A DNA stretch of 64,000 bases from Helicobacteraceae bacterium (GCA_013138865.1 WTBY01000015.1:24180-88179), one strand, 5' to 3'; positions 14,067-23,578 are shown, numbered from the stretch's first letter. The notes: generated by a model not told the origin, from the letters alone. Translations and numbers: made by a program.

Positions 14067-16399
14067 AGATATGGACAGGTGCCAAACTAGGCGATATAAA
14101 GAAAACAGTAAACCCCGCAGTAAAAGCACAACCAGAGGATATGGAGTACAAGGTATTCCCCCTCAATACAGAATTTCCACCACCACTATCCAAAGGTGAT
14201 GTATGTTTGGCACAGGGTTCTAAAGCCTTAGCCAAGATACAAGAAATGGGGTTAGTACCCAAAGGTAGAACCGTAACGTCACTTAGAAGTACAGAGATAC
14301 CATACCAAGACGGTATACTACTCATTACCTATGATCCGGGGATTGCCATGATTGACTATGGTAAGTACGTGGATATGCAAATAGATATATCGCTTGCATG
14401 TAGGGCAGTAATAACAGGCACCATCAAACCCAAAATAGGCAACTACAGGTGGGTAACAGACTTCTCCAGCATCTTAGACACCATTAATACCCAACACCAC
14501 AAGACAGGAAAGTTAGTGCCTGTATCCATGGATTTAGAGACCGTAGGCTTAAACGAATATGATGAAGAAGCGTGGATAGTAAGTATTAGTCTTACAGTAT
14601 CTGTAGGCACAGCCGATGTAGTCTATTTCACAGGAGTAGATGATCAACCTAAGAAAGGAAGTACTCTATGGAATCAAATATCGGAAGTACTAAATAGTAC
14701 CAAGGCTCTAACTAGAGGAGCCAATGGTAAGTATGATAGACGATGGATGAAGAAGAAGTGGGGTATGGATAATAGTAACTATAAATTCGATACCACTTTA
14801 GTGGGGAGCCTACTAGACGAGAATAGAAGCAATAGTTTAAATACTCATGCCAAGATCTACACAACCATGGGTGGTTATGATGATGAATTTAATAAGTCTC
14901 ATAATAAGGGAGCCATGCAAGAGATACCCAAGGACAGTTTATTGCCTTATGCTGGTGGCGATACTGATGCCACTCAAAGAGTAGCTAATGCCATGCGCAA
15001 CCTATTACTACAAGATCAAGCCTTAACTAGATTTTATGTAGAACTACTCCACCCCGCAAGCATATGTTTACAGGAAATGGAGGAGGAAGGGATCATCATA
15101 AATGTAGACTATTACATGAAGCTACAACATGACCTGACCATAGAACTTCAGTCAGTAGAAAAACAAGCCATATCCATGATGCCTAGACGGTTGCAGATTA
15201 AACACCAAGGTAATACTAAACTCACCAGAGCCGCATTAATAAAAGACTACATGTTTGGTAAACAAGGCTTGAACTTAGTACCACTAAAAGTAACAGAAAA
15301 GACAGGACAACCTAGTACAGCCAAAGAACATTTATTAATGTTTTCAGAATACCCAGAAGTAAGCGAGTTCCTTAAACTTTACCAAGAGTACTCAACTCTA
15401 TCAAAGACATTAGGAACCTATATCACAGGATTCTTGAAACACTTGCACCCAGACGGTAGATTTCACCCTACAGCTATAATGTATAAAGGGGATTATGGCG
15501 GTACAGGGGATAGCGGTACTGTGACAGGTAGGTTAGCCTTTAAAGCACCAGCAGTACAAACCATACCTAAACACAGTAAGTATGCCGGAGCCTTACGTGT
15601 GGGCTATGAGGCACCAGAAGGATGTAAGGTCGTTAATCTAGATTACTCGCAAGGGGAGTTAAAGATTACCGCATGTTTGGCAAATGAACCAACCATGATA
15701 GAACTGTACAAGCAGGGAGTAGACCTTCATATGGTTACAGGTGGTCAGCTAAATGGCTACAACAGAGAAGATATGGAGATCATGAAGGTAGAAGATCCTA
15801 AAATGTACAAAGCCATGAGACAAGGTGGCAAGGCAGGAAACTTCGGACTAATCTATGGTATGGGAGCCAATGGCTATAGGATATATGCCAAGGATACTTA
15901 TGGGGTAGAAATGACTGATCAAGAAGCCCATAATCAGCGAGAAGCCTTCTTTGAATTATATCCGGGATTAATAGTTTGGCATAAAACATACCAAGCCCAT
16001 GCTAGAAGATGGGGGCAAGTAAGATCTCCACTAGGAAGAGTAAGACATTTGCCACTAATCAATAGTCCAGATAGAATGGCATCATCAAAGGCAGAGAGAC
16101 AAGCCATTAATAGTCCAGTACAGGCAACCCTGTCAGACTTAACTATGTACACGCTAGTGGAGTTTAGAAAGAAGTATGGTAATCCTGATGGGTGTAAGTT
16201 TTGTTTAACTACCCATGACAGTTTAACCGCCTACATGAAGGATGATGAAGTTGATACATGGCTACCGCGAGTAGCACACATCATGGAGAACCTACCACTG
16301 GAAAAAGTGTTTGGATGGAAGCCTCAAATACCCTTTACCGTGGATGCAGAAGTGGGCACCAACTTTGATAATGTTGTAGAAGTTGACAGATGTTGGTAG
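14060..16399 (+). CDS. Family A DNA polymerase with 3'-5' exonuclease domain
   Basis: A replicative polymerase of the Pol I/T7 type. Counting from the alternative ATG at 14051: ExoI MDLETVGL with D161 and E163; motif A NLDYSQGELK with D531; motif B from R590 to Y602 (R-x3-K-x3-F-G-x2-Y-G) with Phe at the position equivalent to E. coli F762; motif C THDSL at 721-725. In most relatives motif A reads DYSQIE and motif C reads HDE, so the Gly and the Ser are deviations. I prefer ATG 14060 because AGGGGA is 9 bases upstream. It lies immediately before the portal gene. Confidence 0.95.
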   Translation: MLKIWTGAKLGDIKKTVNPAVKAQPEDMEYKVFPLNTEFPPPLSKGDVCLAQGSKALAKIQEMGLVPKGRTVTSLRSTEIPYQDGILLITYDPGIAMIDYGKYVDMQIDISLACRAVITGTIKPKIGNYRWVTDFSSILDTINTQHHKTGKLVPVSMDLETVGLNEYDEEAWIVSISLTVSVGTADVVYFTGVDDQPKKGSTLWNQISEVLNSTKALTRGANGKYDRRWMKKKWGMDNSNYKFDTTLVGSLLDENRSNSLNTHAKIYTTMGGYDDEFNKSHNKGAMQEIPKDSLLPYAGGDTDATQRVANAMRNLLLQDQALTRFYVELLHPASICLQEMEEEGIIINVDYYMKLQHDLTIELQSVEKQAISMMPRRLQIKHQGNTKLTRAALIKDYMFGKQGLNLVPLKVTEKTGQPSTAKEHLLMFSEYPEVSEFLKLYQEYSTLSKTLGTYITGFLKHLHPDGRFHPTAIMYKGDYGGTGDSGTVTGRLAFKAPAVQTIPKHSKYAGALRVGYEAPEGCKVVNLDYSQGELKITACLANEPTMIELYKQGVDLHMVTGGQLNGYNREDMEIMKVEDPKMYKAMRQGGKAGNFGLIYGMGANGYRIYAKDTYGVEMTDQEAHNQREAFFELYPGLIVWHKTYQAHARRWGQVRSPLGRVRHLPLINSPDRMASSKAERQAINSPVQATLSDLTMYTLVEFRKKYGNPDGCKFCLTTHDSLTAYMKDDEVDTWLPRVAHIMENLPLEKVFGWKPQIPFTVDAEVGTNFDNVVEVDRCW

Positions 16400-16459
16400 A
16401 AGAGAATCACCTGAACGAGTACTATTAAGAATGTCGATAAATAATACGGAGAAGCTGGT

Positions 16460-18292
16460 ATGGCTACCCAAGATAAAGATATAGATCTAAAGGCATCTAG
16501 CCTGACAGTAATAGAGAAGGTAGAGGAAATATCCTCAAACAGCGTACTAGCCTCAAATGCTATGTCTGAAGAAGATGAATTCTCAGATCTATATTACACC
16601 GTTAAGAATGGCGAAGGGGCAATCATCCAGCCACCGTATGACCAGAAGCGATTAATGAGATTAGTAGTAGAGAATAATACACTATCCCAGTGTGTTACCG
16701 CCTACGAAGTAAACATTGATGTAACAGGCTACACCATTGAATCTGATGATAATACCTCAGAGTCCAATGAAGAAAATGTAGAAATAGGTCACCTAGAAGA
16801 CTTCTTTAAAGAAAGCTATATAGGGGAATCCTTCACTAGCCAACGTAGAAAGGTTAGACGGGATATTGAAGGTAGTGGTAATGGTTATATGGAAGTTATC
16901 CGTAATGCTGCAGATGCAATAGTATTTACTAAGCATGTGGCTACCCAGACTATGCGTATCTGTCGATTAGGCAACCCAATACCAGTTAAGAAGAAAGTCA
17001 CTAGAGCAGGCAAAGAGGTAGAGGTGACAGTACTGGTACGAGAACGTGCCTATGCCCAATCTATTTCAGGCAAGCTCGTGTATTTTAAAGAGTTTGGATC
17101 TACCCGAGACATAAACCGTAATACTGGGGAATGGTCTCAGCATGGGTCACGACTACCAGCAGATAAGCGTGGTACAGAGATCATCCACTTTACAGCTATT
17201 AAAGATGTAGACTCCCCTTATGGTGTACCACGATGGATTAACCAAGTACCCTCAGTATTAGGATCACGTAAAGCAGAAGAATTGAATCTAGATTTCTTTG
17301 AGTTTGGGGGAATACCACCTTTGCTAATGATGATCCAAGGTGGTCAGATGGCAGAGGACTCTAAGAAAGAACTCAACAAGATAATGAACAAGGGTGTTAA
17401 GGAAAGTTTACGTGCAGCCATATTAGAAATCCACTCCACATCAGGTAGTATCGATGGAAATAGTTCAGCTAAAGTAGATGTAGAGAAGTTTGGATCAGAG
17501 CAGAAAAGCGACTCCATGTATGAGAATTATGATGACCGATGCGAGAAACGTGTCAGATCAAGCTTTCGACTACCCCCTATGTTCCTAGGTAAGGCAGAGG
17601 ACTACAGTTATGCCACAGCCTTCGCCAGTTACACAGTAGCAGAAACCCAAGTATTTAATCCTGAACGTAAAGAATTTGATGAAGTTATTAATAATACTTT
17701 GCTCAAAGGTATGGGGGTTGTTGGACTGACCTACCGATCATTACCGCTATCAGTGAATGATGCCACTATGCAATTAATGGGTTTGGATAAGGTAGCCGAT
17801 AAGATTTCACCAGAAGATTTAATTGAAGCTGTTAATGAAATTGTAAACCTCAATCTTAAGTTTGATAAACAAACAGCTACCGATGCTAAGGCACGAGAAG
17901 AAGAAGATAGAGTCAATGTTCTTGAAGGTAGAAACATTGATAATGATATTAAGCAAGGTAATACAGAACCAGCACCAGAGGGAGAATCTACCCCCGTACA
18001 AGGGGCAACTCCCAATAAAGGCGGGACTATCCCCGTAGCTAAAGCTGACACTATGGAGTTATTGGATCTGGCTAATGATTGGGTTAGATTACTATCAGAT
18101 GAAAATCCTAATACTTCATTGCTACGAGCCACCACGGAAAGAATAAATACTCTTAGTAAAGAAGATAGATCTAACATTGATAGAATGATTGCCACTAAAA
18201 TGTACACCAACCCAGACAGAGACTTCGATGGTGCGGCAGACATTTGTGGTGTTACCCTAGATATATTATCTAAAGATAAAGAGAGTGCCTAA
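16460..18292 (+). CDS. Portal protein
   Basis: A 610-residue PBSX-type phage portal. The N-terminal 100 residues are acidic. The core has YMEVIRNAADAIV, HFTAIKDVDSPYGVPRW, the typical helix LNLDFFEFGGIPPLLMMI, FRLPPMFLGKAEDYSYATAFASY and a long helical tail. Twelve such subunits form the ring through which DNA enters the head. The C-terminal 120 residues are charged. It starts at ATG 16460 after ACGGAG, 60 bases beyond the polymerase, and overlaps the MuF-like gene by one base. Confidence 0.9.
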   Translation: MATQDKDIDLKASSLTVIEKVEEISSNSVLASNAMSEEDEFSDLYYTVKNGEGAIIQPPYDQKRLMRLVVENNTLSQCVTAYEVNIDVTGYTIESDDNTSESNEENVEIGHLEDFFKESYIGESFTSQRRKVRRDIEGSGNGYMEVIRNAADAIVFTKHVATQTMRICRLGNPIPVKKKVTRAGKEVEVTVLVRERAYAQSISGKLVYFKEFGSTRDINRNTGEWSQHGSRLPADKRGTEIIHFTAIKDVDSPYGVPRWINQVPSVLGSRKAEELNLDFFEFGGIPPLLMMIQGGQMAEDSKKELNKIMNKGVKESLRAAILEIHSTSGSIDGNSSAKVDVEKFGSEQKSDSMYENYDDRCEKRVRSSFRLPPMFLGKAEDYSYATAFASYTVAETQVFNPERKEFDEVINNTLLKGMGVVGLTYRSLPLSVNDATMQLMGLDKVADKISPEDLIEAVNEIVNLNLKFDKQTATDAKAREEEDRVNVLEGRNIDNDIKQGNTEPAPEGESTPVQGATPNKGGTIPVAKADTMELLDLANDWVRLLSDENPNTSLLRATTERINTLSKEDRSNIDRMIATKMYTNPDRDFDGAADICGVTLDILSKDKESA

Positions 18293-19905
18293 TGGCTAAA
18301 GTTGATCTGTTCCTATCACTAGAAGAAAGTCTGTCAAACAAATTAGGACCGAAATGGGCTAAGACAGCAAAGTGGTTATCAGGTCAGTTAATAAAGGCTA
18401 TCAAGGATGATGACCTTGCCAAAGTGGATAAGCTATTATCTGCTGTGAAAACAGAGAACCTTTACAAAGGTGAGCACGAATATTTAAAGCAAATATCATT
18501 ATCGGCATTACTACTGGGAGCCACTCAGGTAACACCGGATGCTAAAAATACGCACATAGCTAAACTAGGTAAAGTACCACCTATTATCGCCCCAGCCCTA
18601 AAGCAGATGAAGGCATTAATGGGTGAGGCAGATAAGGCTGTAAGGAAAGAACTAGAGCGTACCGTACAGAAAGCACTAGCCCAGAGAGATAAGGTTGAAA
18701 AAGCGGATATAGTAAAAACCTTAGATGAAATAGTTAGACAAGGTGCAGATCAAGCAGGAAAAGGCATGATTAACATTACTGCCTCACTACATACTTCAAG
18801 ACTATCAGCCTATGGCTTCCTAGCAGAAGCAGATGCTACCGGACTAACTAGATACGCTATTACTGAACAACTAGATAATCGTATCTGCCCAGTATGTAGA
18901 ACCATGCATGGTAAAACATTTGATGTGCCCCAAGCATTTGAGCGACTAGATAGAGTCCTACAAGTGGATGATCCAGAGGAGTTAAAAGTTATAGCCCCAT
19001 GGGTCAAACAGAACCAAGACAATATTTCCAGAATACAGAATATGACCGAGAGTGATCTAGTTGGTGCAGGAATGAGTACCCCGCCATATCATCCGGGGTG
19101 TAGAGGGTTACTGGTTAAAACAGAAAATGTGCCCGCCCTAACAGTACCAGTACCATTAGCACCTCTAAGCAGAGTGCCTAATATTTCAGTACCTAGAACT
19201 ACCTATAAAGACATACGTAATCAGAAGGCTAATATAAAGCTAGAGGGTACCCTTAAACAGAATGAAGTGGAAGAAGCTTGGAACAAAATGTTTCCGGGCG
19301 TAACTCCAGATATTGTGTCTAAAGAATTATCTGATATGTCTAGTATTCTAGGGGACAAAGTAGTAGGAACATTTGAAGCCAGAATAAACCCAGTACTAAC
19401 CTTAAGATCTAAGTCCAAGGATTTACGTACTGAGATGGTTAGAACCCTGCGACATACTAATAGAGGACTACACGTATCACACGACCTCCTAAAAATGCCA
19501 GAAGGATCTCAGGGGAGGGGTGCAGCAAAAGAACTACTCAGCACCCAAATGGCTATGTATGAGAAGCTAGGAGTTAAGTCTATTACCTTAGAGGCTAACA
19601 TTGATGTGGGCGGATACGCATGGGCTAAATATGGCTTCACCCCCTACACAGCAGAGTGGGTACAACTGAAGAGTAGATTAAAAGGTGTTTGGGAGTATAT
19701 GGATGTACCAGATAGTGTTAAGGCATCGTTAGCTAAGATAATGTTAAGTGAGGATCCTAAAGCTATATGGGCATTGGCTGATATAACCCACCCATACCGA
19801 GATACCACCGTAGGAAAATACCTCCTACTTAAGAAGGCATGGATTGGTGGTATAGATTTAAGTGATACAGAATCAATGAATAGATTTAAAGCATATACGA
19901 GGTAA
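18292..19905 (+). CDS. MuF-like minor head protein fused to a GNAT-like domain
   Basis: A 537-residue protein. Residues 1-280 form a phage head morphogenesis (Mu gpF-like) region: a helical N-terminus, TSRLSAYGFLAEADATG, then the Cys/His cluster ICPVCRTMHGKTF near residue 197 and PPYHPGCRG near residue 264. Residues about 360-455 resemble a GNAT acetyltransferase: GSQGRGAAKELLS (acetyl-CoA loop type) near residue 404, LGVKSITLEAN, and YAWAKYGFTP near residue 441. MuF proteins are packaged in the head, and many carry effector or toxin C-termini, so this domain could be delivered into the host. It is coupled to the portal gene. Confidence 0.85.
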   Translation: MAKVDLFLSLEESLSNKLGPKWAKTAKWLSGQLIKAIKDDDLAKVDKLLSAVKTENLYKGEHEYLKQISLSALLLGATQVTPDAKNTHIAKLGKVPPIIAPALKQMKALMGEADKAVRKELERTVQKALAQRDKVEKADIVKTLDEIVRQGADQAGKGMINITASLHTSRLSAYGFLAEADATGLTRYAITEQLDNRICPVCRTMHGKTFDVPQAFERLDRVLQVDDPEELKVIAPWVKQNQDNISRIQNMTESDLVGAGMSTPPYHPGCRGLLVKTENVPALTVPVPLAPLSRVPNISVPRTTYKDIRNQKANIKLEGTLKQNEVEEAWNKMFPGVTPDIVSKELSDMSSILGDKVVGTFEARINPVLTLRSKSKDLRTEMVRTLRHTNRGLHVSHDLLKMPEGSQGRGAAKELLSTQMAMYEKLGVKSITLEANIDVGGYAWAKYGFTPYTAEWVQLKSRLKGVWEYMDVPDSVKASLAKIMLSEDPKAIWALADITHPYRDTTVGKYLLLKKAWIGGIDLSDTESMNRFKAYTR

Positions 19906-19910
19906 TAGCT

Positions 19911-20090
19911 ATGTCAGGTAATGAGTTATTTTATATAGATGAAGATGGAGACAAACAGGATGAGTCTTTACATGAAGATATTCTAAATGATTTAAGTGAT
20001 AGTGCCGCACAAGAAATACAGGTACTAGCAGTTAAGAGAGGAATGTCTCTAGGAATGACAGAGCAGCAAGCAAGAGAACTCTACTTATAG
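19911..20090 (+). CDS. Small acidic hypothetical protein
   Basis: A 59-residue acidic protein five bases after the MuF-like gene. It begins MSGNELFYIDEDGDKQDESL and ends in a helix, MTEQQARELYL. It could be a small head-assembly or packaging partner. No family is recognised. Confidence 0.6.
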   Translation: MSGNELFYIDEDGDKQDESLHEDILNDLSDSAAQEIQVLAVKRGMSLGMTEQQARELYL

Positions 20091-20271
20091 TACTTTGCTC
20101 GCCAGACTAGAAACTGTAAGAGTAACAAGAACTTAAACCCTCCCCACAAATAAAAACCCAAGCGCCCCCACCACTACCATCACCTTAAATTTAAAACTGC
20201 CCAACAGTAATATGCACTTAAGTGCAAAGATGGGCTTGCACTACTAGACTAAAGCCTCTAATCTGACACCC
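20091..20271. other. Intergenic region before the head protease
   Basis: The longest gene-free stretch in the window, 181 bases. The + strand is unusually C-rich between about 20142 and 20185 (runs CCC, CCCC, CCC, CCCCC). It contains palindrome copy 5 at 20213, flanked by GCCCA and TGGGC. No family-type promoter, terminator or Shine-Dalgarno sequence is visible before the ATG at 20272. It probably holds a late control element. Confidence 0.6.
20213..20226. repeat. Recurrent palindrome, copy 5
   Basis: The full 14-bp palindrome TGCACTTAAGTGCA, intergenic, 46 bases before the protease start. Confidence 0.9.
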
Positions 20272-20850
20272 ATGCGAGTACTTAAATACGACAATGAAAA
20301 ACAAATTGTGTACGGAGAGATTTATGCTCCGGGAGTACCCGATGCCCATGGGGATTTCATGACGGAAGACACCATTATTGATATGGCTCACAATTTCCTA
20401 GCTAATAACCGTGTTGAAAAGATTGATGTAAATCATGACCACAATCAAATAAGCGCAGTAGTAGTTGAATCATTTATAGCACGTAAGAACGACCCAGACT
20501 TCATAGAAGGTTCTTGGGTTACTGGCGTAAAAGTAAATGATCAGGATACGTGGAACAAGATCAAGAAAGGAGAACTTAACGGTTTCTCTTTAGATGGTAA
20601 AGCCCTCGGCTCTATGAAAGAAATAGAGATAGAAATCCCAGAGAGTGTGGAAGGACGTACCACAAAATCAGAAGAAGACAATCATGAGCATACCTTTACA
20701 GTCAAGTTTGACGAGGAAGGTAATTTCATGGGCGGAGGCACTGATGAAGTGAATGGTCATAGCCATAAAATCACGAAAGGGACAGTAACTGAGAGTGTTG
20801 AAGGACATAATCACAGGTTTTCATTTGTAGAGGTACTAACCAATGGCTAG
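20272..20850 (+). CDS. XkdF-type prohead serine protease
   Basis: A 192-residue protein of the XkdF/peptidase S78_2 type. It opens with a strand ending IVYGEIYAPG, then PDAHGDFMTEDTI, the His region IDVNHDHN (His55 or His57), WVTGVKVNDQDTWNKIK and the Ser motif GFSLDG (Ser106). The family matures the capsid by cleaving scaffold and capsid proteins. The last 60 residues carry three His clusters (HEHTF, GHSHKI, GHNHRF) that look like a repeated metal-binding strand. The ATG at 20272 lacks a visible Shine-Dalgarno sequence. It overlaps the scaffold gene by eight bases. Confidence 0.85.
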   Translation: MRVLKYDNEKQIVYGEIYAPGVPDAHGDFMTEDTIIDMAHNFLANNRVEKIDVNHDHNQISAVVVESFIARKNDPDFIEGSWVTGVKVNDQDTWNKIKKGELNGFSLDGKALGSMKEIEIEIPESVEGRTTKSEEDNHEHTFTVKFDEEGNFMGGGTDEVNGHSHKITKGTVTESVEGHNHRFSFVEVLTNG

Positions 20851-22153
20851 ACGTAAGATTAAAATTTTAGCTAAACAGCTAGAAAGCGTTGACGTTGAGT
20901 TTATCTCACTGGTAGCCCGTGGTGCGAATCGCATTCCGTTCCGTTTTACAAAGTCTGCAGGAGACGATGATATGAGTATTGACCTAGGTAAATTATTCTT
21001 ACTTAAGAAAGCTGACAAGAACCCAGAAGTAGTTGGTTTCGCAGTTGCTAAGGAAGAAGACAAAGAAGCAGTAATGGCTATGGCTACAGGCATGGATCTT
21101 AGTGTACCAGTAGAGTCAGTTGAAGATGGTATTCAACTAATGAAGACTGAAGACTATGACTCCCATGATGATATTACTGTAATTAAATTAGATGATAGTG
21201 TGGCAATGCTAGTAGCTAATATTAAGAAGGGTTTGAGTTCAATCCCAGATGACAATAGCTTCACAGTAAATATTGCTAAAGCAGGCTTTGCACCAAGCAT
21301 GGGTATTGCCACTGACATTTTAATGTCAACTATGTACACAATCCTTCGTGAAGAAGGTGGTCGTAATGATACAGTAACTAAGATTACAAAATCATTAGAA
21401 GACTACAAAACGTATGTTGTTGCAATGGCTAACGCTGTACCAGAACAAGCATTCAAAATGGAATCTGAGTTTGTAGAAAAAAGCCTCCTTAATAAAGAAG
21501 GTAAAACTAACCCTAATGCTGAGGGCGATAAAGTGCCAGGTGCTGAAGGTAAAGTTATTGATGGTGAGGGTAAAGAAGTGGACGCACCTACAGCAGATGA
21601 ACCAGTAGATGAAGGTACTGCTATTGTTGATGATGAAGCGGCTGACTTAGCGGCATCTCAAGCAGCATCAGATCAGGCACAAGCAGATGCAACACCAGAA
21701 GGTGATGTACCAGCGGCTCCTGAAGCACCGGCAGATGATGCACCAGAACTACAGGATCCAGCAACACCAGCCGTAGAAGGTGATGTTGTAAAAGATGTAT
21801 CGGTTGCAGATACTGCACCGAAGGCTCAAACTTTAGACATGGAAGCATTATTAAAAGGTTTGGGCACAATGATTGACGATAAGTTAGAAGGAATAACCTC
21901 TACTTTGAAGTCAGACATTGCAACAATTTCTGATAAAGTAACGGCTATTGAAGAATCAGGTACTGAACTTGGTGACCGCTTAGTTAAAGCTGAACAGAAA
22001 GCTACGGACGCACAGGAAGCCATGCAAGGCACAATGTTGGATGGGGCAGGTCAAACTGACTTATCTACTACAGCAGTAACTCGTACTCAGAAATCTGAGA
22101 ACGATGGTGGGTTGTTTGATACAGCCTTCGGATTTCAAGGGTTTGAGCAATAA
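20843..22153 (+). CDS. Capsid scaffold-like protein
   Basis: A 436-residue protein between protease and capsid genes, the usual place of a scaffold. It starts with a basic segment and VEFISLVARGANRIPFR, a motif typical of the segment after XkdF. A long Ala/Pro/Asp/Glu-rich, probably disordered region spans about residues 215-320. A coiled-coil-like helix follows (about 330-395), then a tail ending FDTAFGFQGFEQ. Codons are GGT/CGT-rich, unlike upstream genes, suggesting high expression. Confidence 0.75.
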   Translation: MARRKIKILAKQLESVDVEFISLVARGANRIPFRFTKSAGDDDMSIDLGKLFLLKKADKNPEVVGFAVAKEEDKEAVMAMATGMDLSVPVESVEDGIQLMKTEDYDSHDDITVIKLDDSVAMLVANIKKGLSSIPDDNSFTVNIAKAGFAPSMGIATDILMSTMYTILREEGGRNDTVTKITKSLEDYKTYVVAMANAVPEQAFKMESEFVEKSLLNKEGKTNPNAEGDKVPGAEGKVIDGEGKEVDAPTADEPVDEGTAIVDDEAADLAASQAASDQAQADATPEGDVPAAPEAPADDAPELQDPATPAVEGDVVKDVSVADTAPKAQTLDMEALLKGLGTMIDDKLEGITSTLKSDIATISDKVTAIEESGTELGDRLVKAEQKATDAQEAMQGTMLDGAGQTDLSTTAVTRTQKSENDGGLFDTAFGFQGFEQ

Positions 22154-22196
22154 GAAATTTGCCAACTAGTATTTTTATTTAGACAGGAGAAGAACA

Positions 22197-23189
22197 ATGA
22201 GTTCTAACAACGAAATTATCCAGAAGGCGGATTTTGCATTAGCTGACCTTGCTTCTGGCGGTGCTTTAAACGAAGAACAGTCTAGCTCGTTCATTCGTAA
22301 GCTTATCAGCCAACCAACACTATTGAATGGTGTTCGTACAGTGACGATGAATTCACCACAACGCCAAATCAATAAAATTGGTTTTGGTAAGCGTATCCTT
22401 CGTAAGGGTACATCAGGTGTTGCATTAGATACTGCAGCAGTTGACGGTGCATTCAATGCTACTGCAGAAGCAACAGCACGAGCTAAACCAACAACTAGTC
22501 AAGTACTATTAAGTACTAATGAAGTGTTGGCAGAAATTCGTATCCCATACGATGTTATCGAAGATAATATTGAACGTGGTAATATCAATGCTGCTGGTGC
22601 AAACTCTAGTGCGCAACCTATCCAAGGTGGCTTGAAAGATACAATCATCAGCATGATCGCTGAACGTGCGGCTCTTGATTTAGAAGAGTTAGCAATCAAC
22701 GGTGATACTGCTGTAGTTGGCTCAGACCCATACTTAGGTATGGTAGACGGTTTCCTAACGCAATCTACATCTAATGTAGTAGCGGCAGGTGGTCCGGCAA
22801 CTCGTACTATGTTCAAGAATGGTTTAAAAACTATGCCTGACCAGTACTTACGTAACCGTTCTGCAATGCGTCACTATGTATCTCATGACAACGAGATTGA
22901 GTACCGCGATACATTAGCACAACGCGAAACTGCTGGCGGTGATGGTCTTATCCAAGGCTACGCTCCAGTATATGCATTTGGTGTTCCAGTAGAACCTGTA
23001 GCATTAATGCCTGAAGCGCAAGGTATCTTCACATTCCCTCAAAACATGATCTTTGGTATCCAACGCCAGATCAGTATTGAAGTGGACAAGATTATTACTG
23101 AACGTGTGTTCGTTATCGTATTAACAGCTCGCATCGACTTCAAAGTTGAAGAAGAAGAAGCGATTGTTAAGTACAACGGTATCGCGTAA
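22197..23189 (+). CDS. Major capsid protein
   Basis: A 330-residue protein placed after protease and scaffold, with AGGAG before the ATG. Segments typical of HK97-fold capsid proteins are visible: an N-terminal helix, EVLAEIRIPYDVIEDNIER (E-loop and spine helix region), AERAALDLEELAINGD and a C-terminal strand pair ending DFKVEEEEAIVKYNG. Codons are strongly biased to CGT, GGT and GTT, as expected for the most abundant virion protein. A strong terminator follows immediately. Confidence 0.9.
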   Translation: MSSNNEIIQKADFALADLASGGALNEEQSSSFIRKLISQPTLLNGVRTVTMNSPQRQINKIGFGKRILRKGTSGVALDTAAVDGAFNATAEATARAKPTTSQVLLSTNEVLAEIRIPYDVIEDNIERGNINAAGANSSAQPIQGGLKDTIISMIAERAALDLEELAINGDTAVVGSDPYLGMVDGFLTQSTSNVVAAGGPATRTMFKNGLKTMPDQYLRNRSAMRHYVSHDNEIEYRDTLAQRETAGGDGLIQGYAPVYAFGVPVEPVALMPEAQGIFTFPQNMIFGIQRQISIEVDKIITERVFVIVLTARIDFKVEEEEAIVKYNGIA

Positions 23190-23206
23190 TAACGATTCTC
23201 GGGGGG

Positions 23207-23233
23207 TGAGGGCTTCGGCTCTCATCTTTTTTT
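23207..23233 (+). terminator. Intrinsic terminator after the capsid gene
   Basis: A 7-bp stem (TGAGGGC with GCTCTCA, one G-U pair) closed by a UUCG tetraloop and followed by seven T. It lies 17 bases after the capsid stop and before the gene at 23256. Confidence 0.9.
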
Positions 23234-23255
23234 GAACTAGGTTAGGAGAATTGTA

Positions 23256-23507
23256 ATGACCGAGTTAATGAGTAAAGCTAAAGGTGTAACACATGTTGTT
23301 ACAGCGGCAGACGTAACAGCTACAGAAGTAGTGTTCCGTGCGCAAGATATGAAGCCTAATGGTTACATGGTTGTTGTACGTGATGCGGCTGGTGCTGCAA
23401 AAGCTTGGGACGGTGCAGTAACTATTGCAGACGGACTAATCACTGTAGACAACAGCGGTGCAACAGACTTTGCTGCCACAGATGTAATATCATTGTTAGC
23501 ATGGTAA
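23256..23507 (+). CDS. Small virion protein, possible capsid decoration protein
   Basis: An 83-residue protein, Ala/Val/Asp-rich and predicted all-beta, for example VVTAADVTATEVVFRA and GYMVVVRDAAGAAK. Codons are of the high-expression type. It lies between two intrinsic terminators directly after the capsid gene, where decoration (cement) proteins are often encoded. That role is inferred from position, size and codon use only. Confidence 0.6.
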   Translation: MTELMSKAKGVTHVVTAADVTATEVVFRAQDMKPNGYMVVVRDAAGAAKAWDGAVTIADGLITVDNSGATDFAATDVISLLAW

Positions 23508-23543
23508 AGATCTAACTCCTTACGGAATTTAGAACTATTTATG

Positions 23544-23578
23544 AAAAAGGGTGGGTGCATTTGCATCTACCCTTTTTT
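23544..23578 (+). terminator. Strong intrinsic terminator
   Basis: A 15-bp stem with two G-U pairs (AAAAGGGTGGGTGCA against TGCATCTACCCTTTT), a two-base loop and a T run. The flanking A and T runs would let it work in both directions. It follows the small virion protein gene. Confidence 0.9.

Noticed and set aside
21621..21869. Minus-strand open frames opposite scaffold and other virion genes
   Set aside because: They are low-complexity mirror images of repetitive coding sequence, without ribosome sites, and every supported gene is on the + strand.
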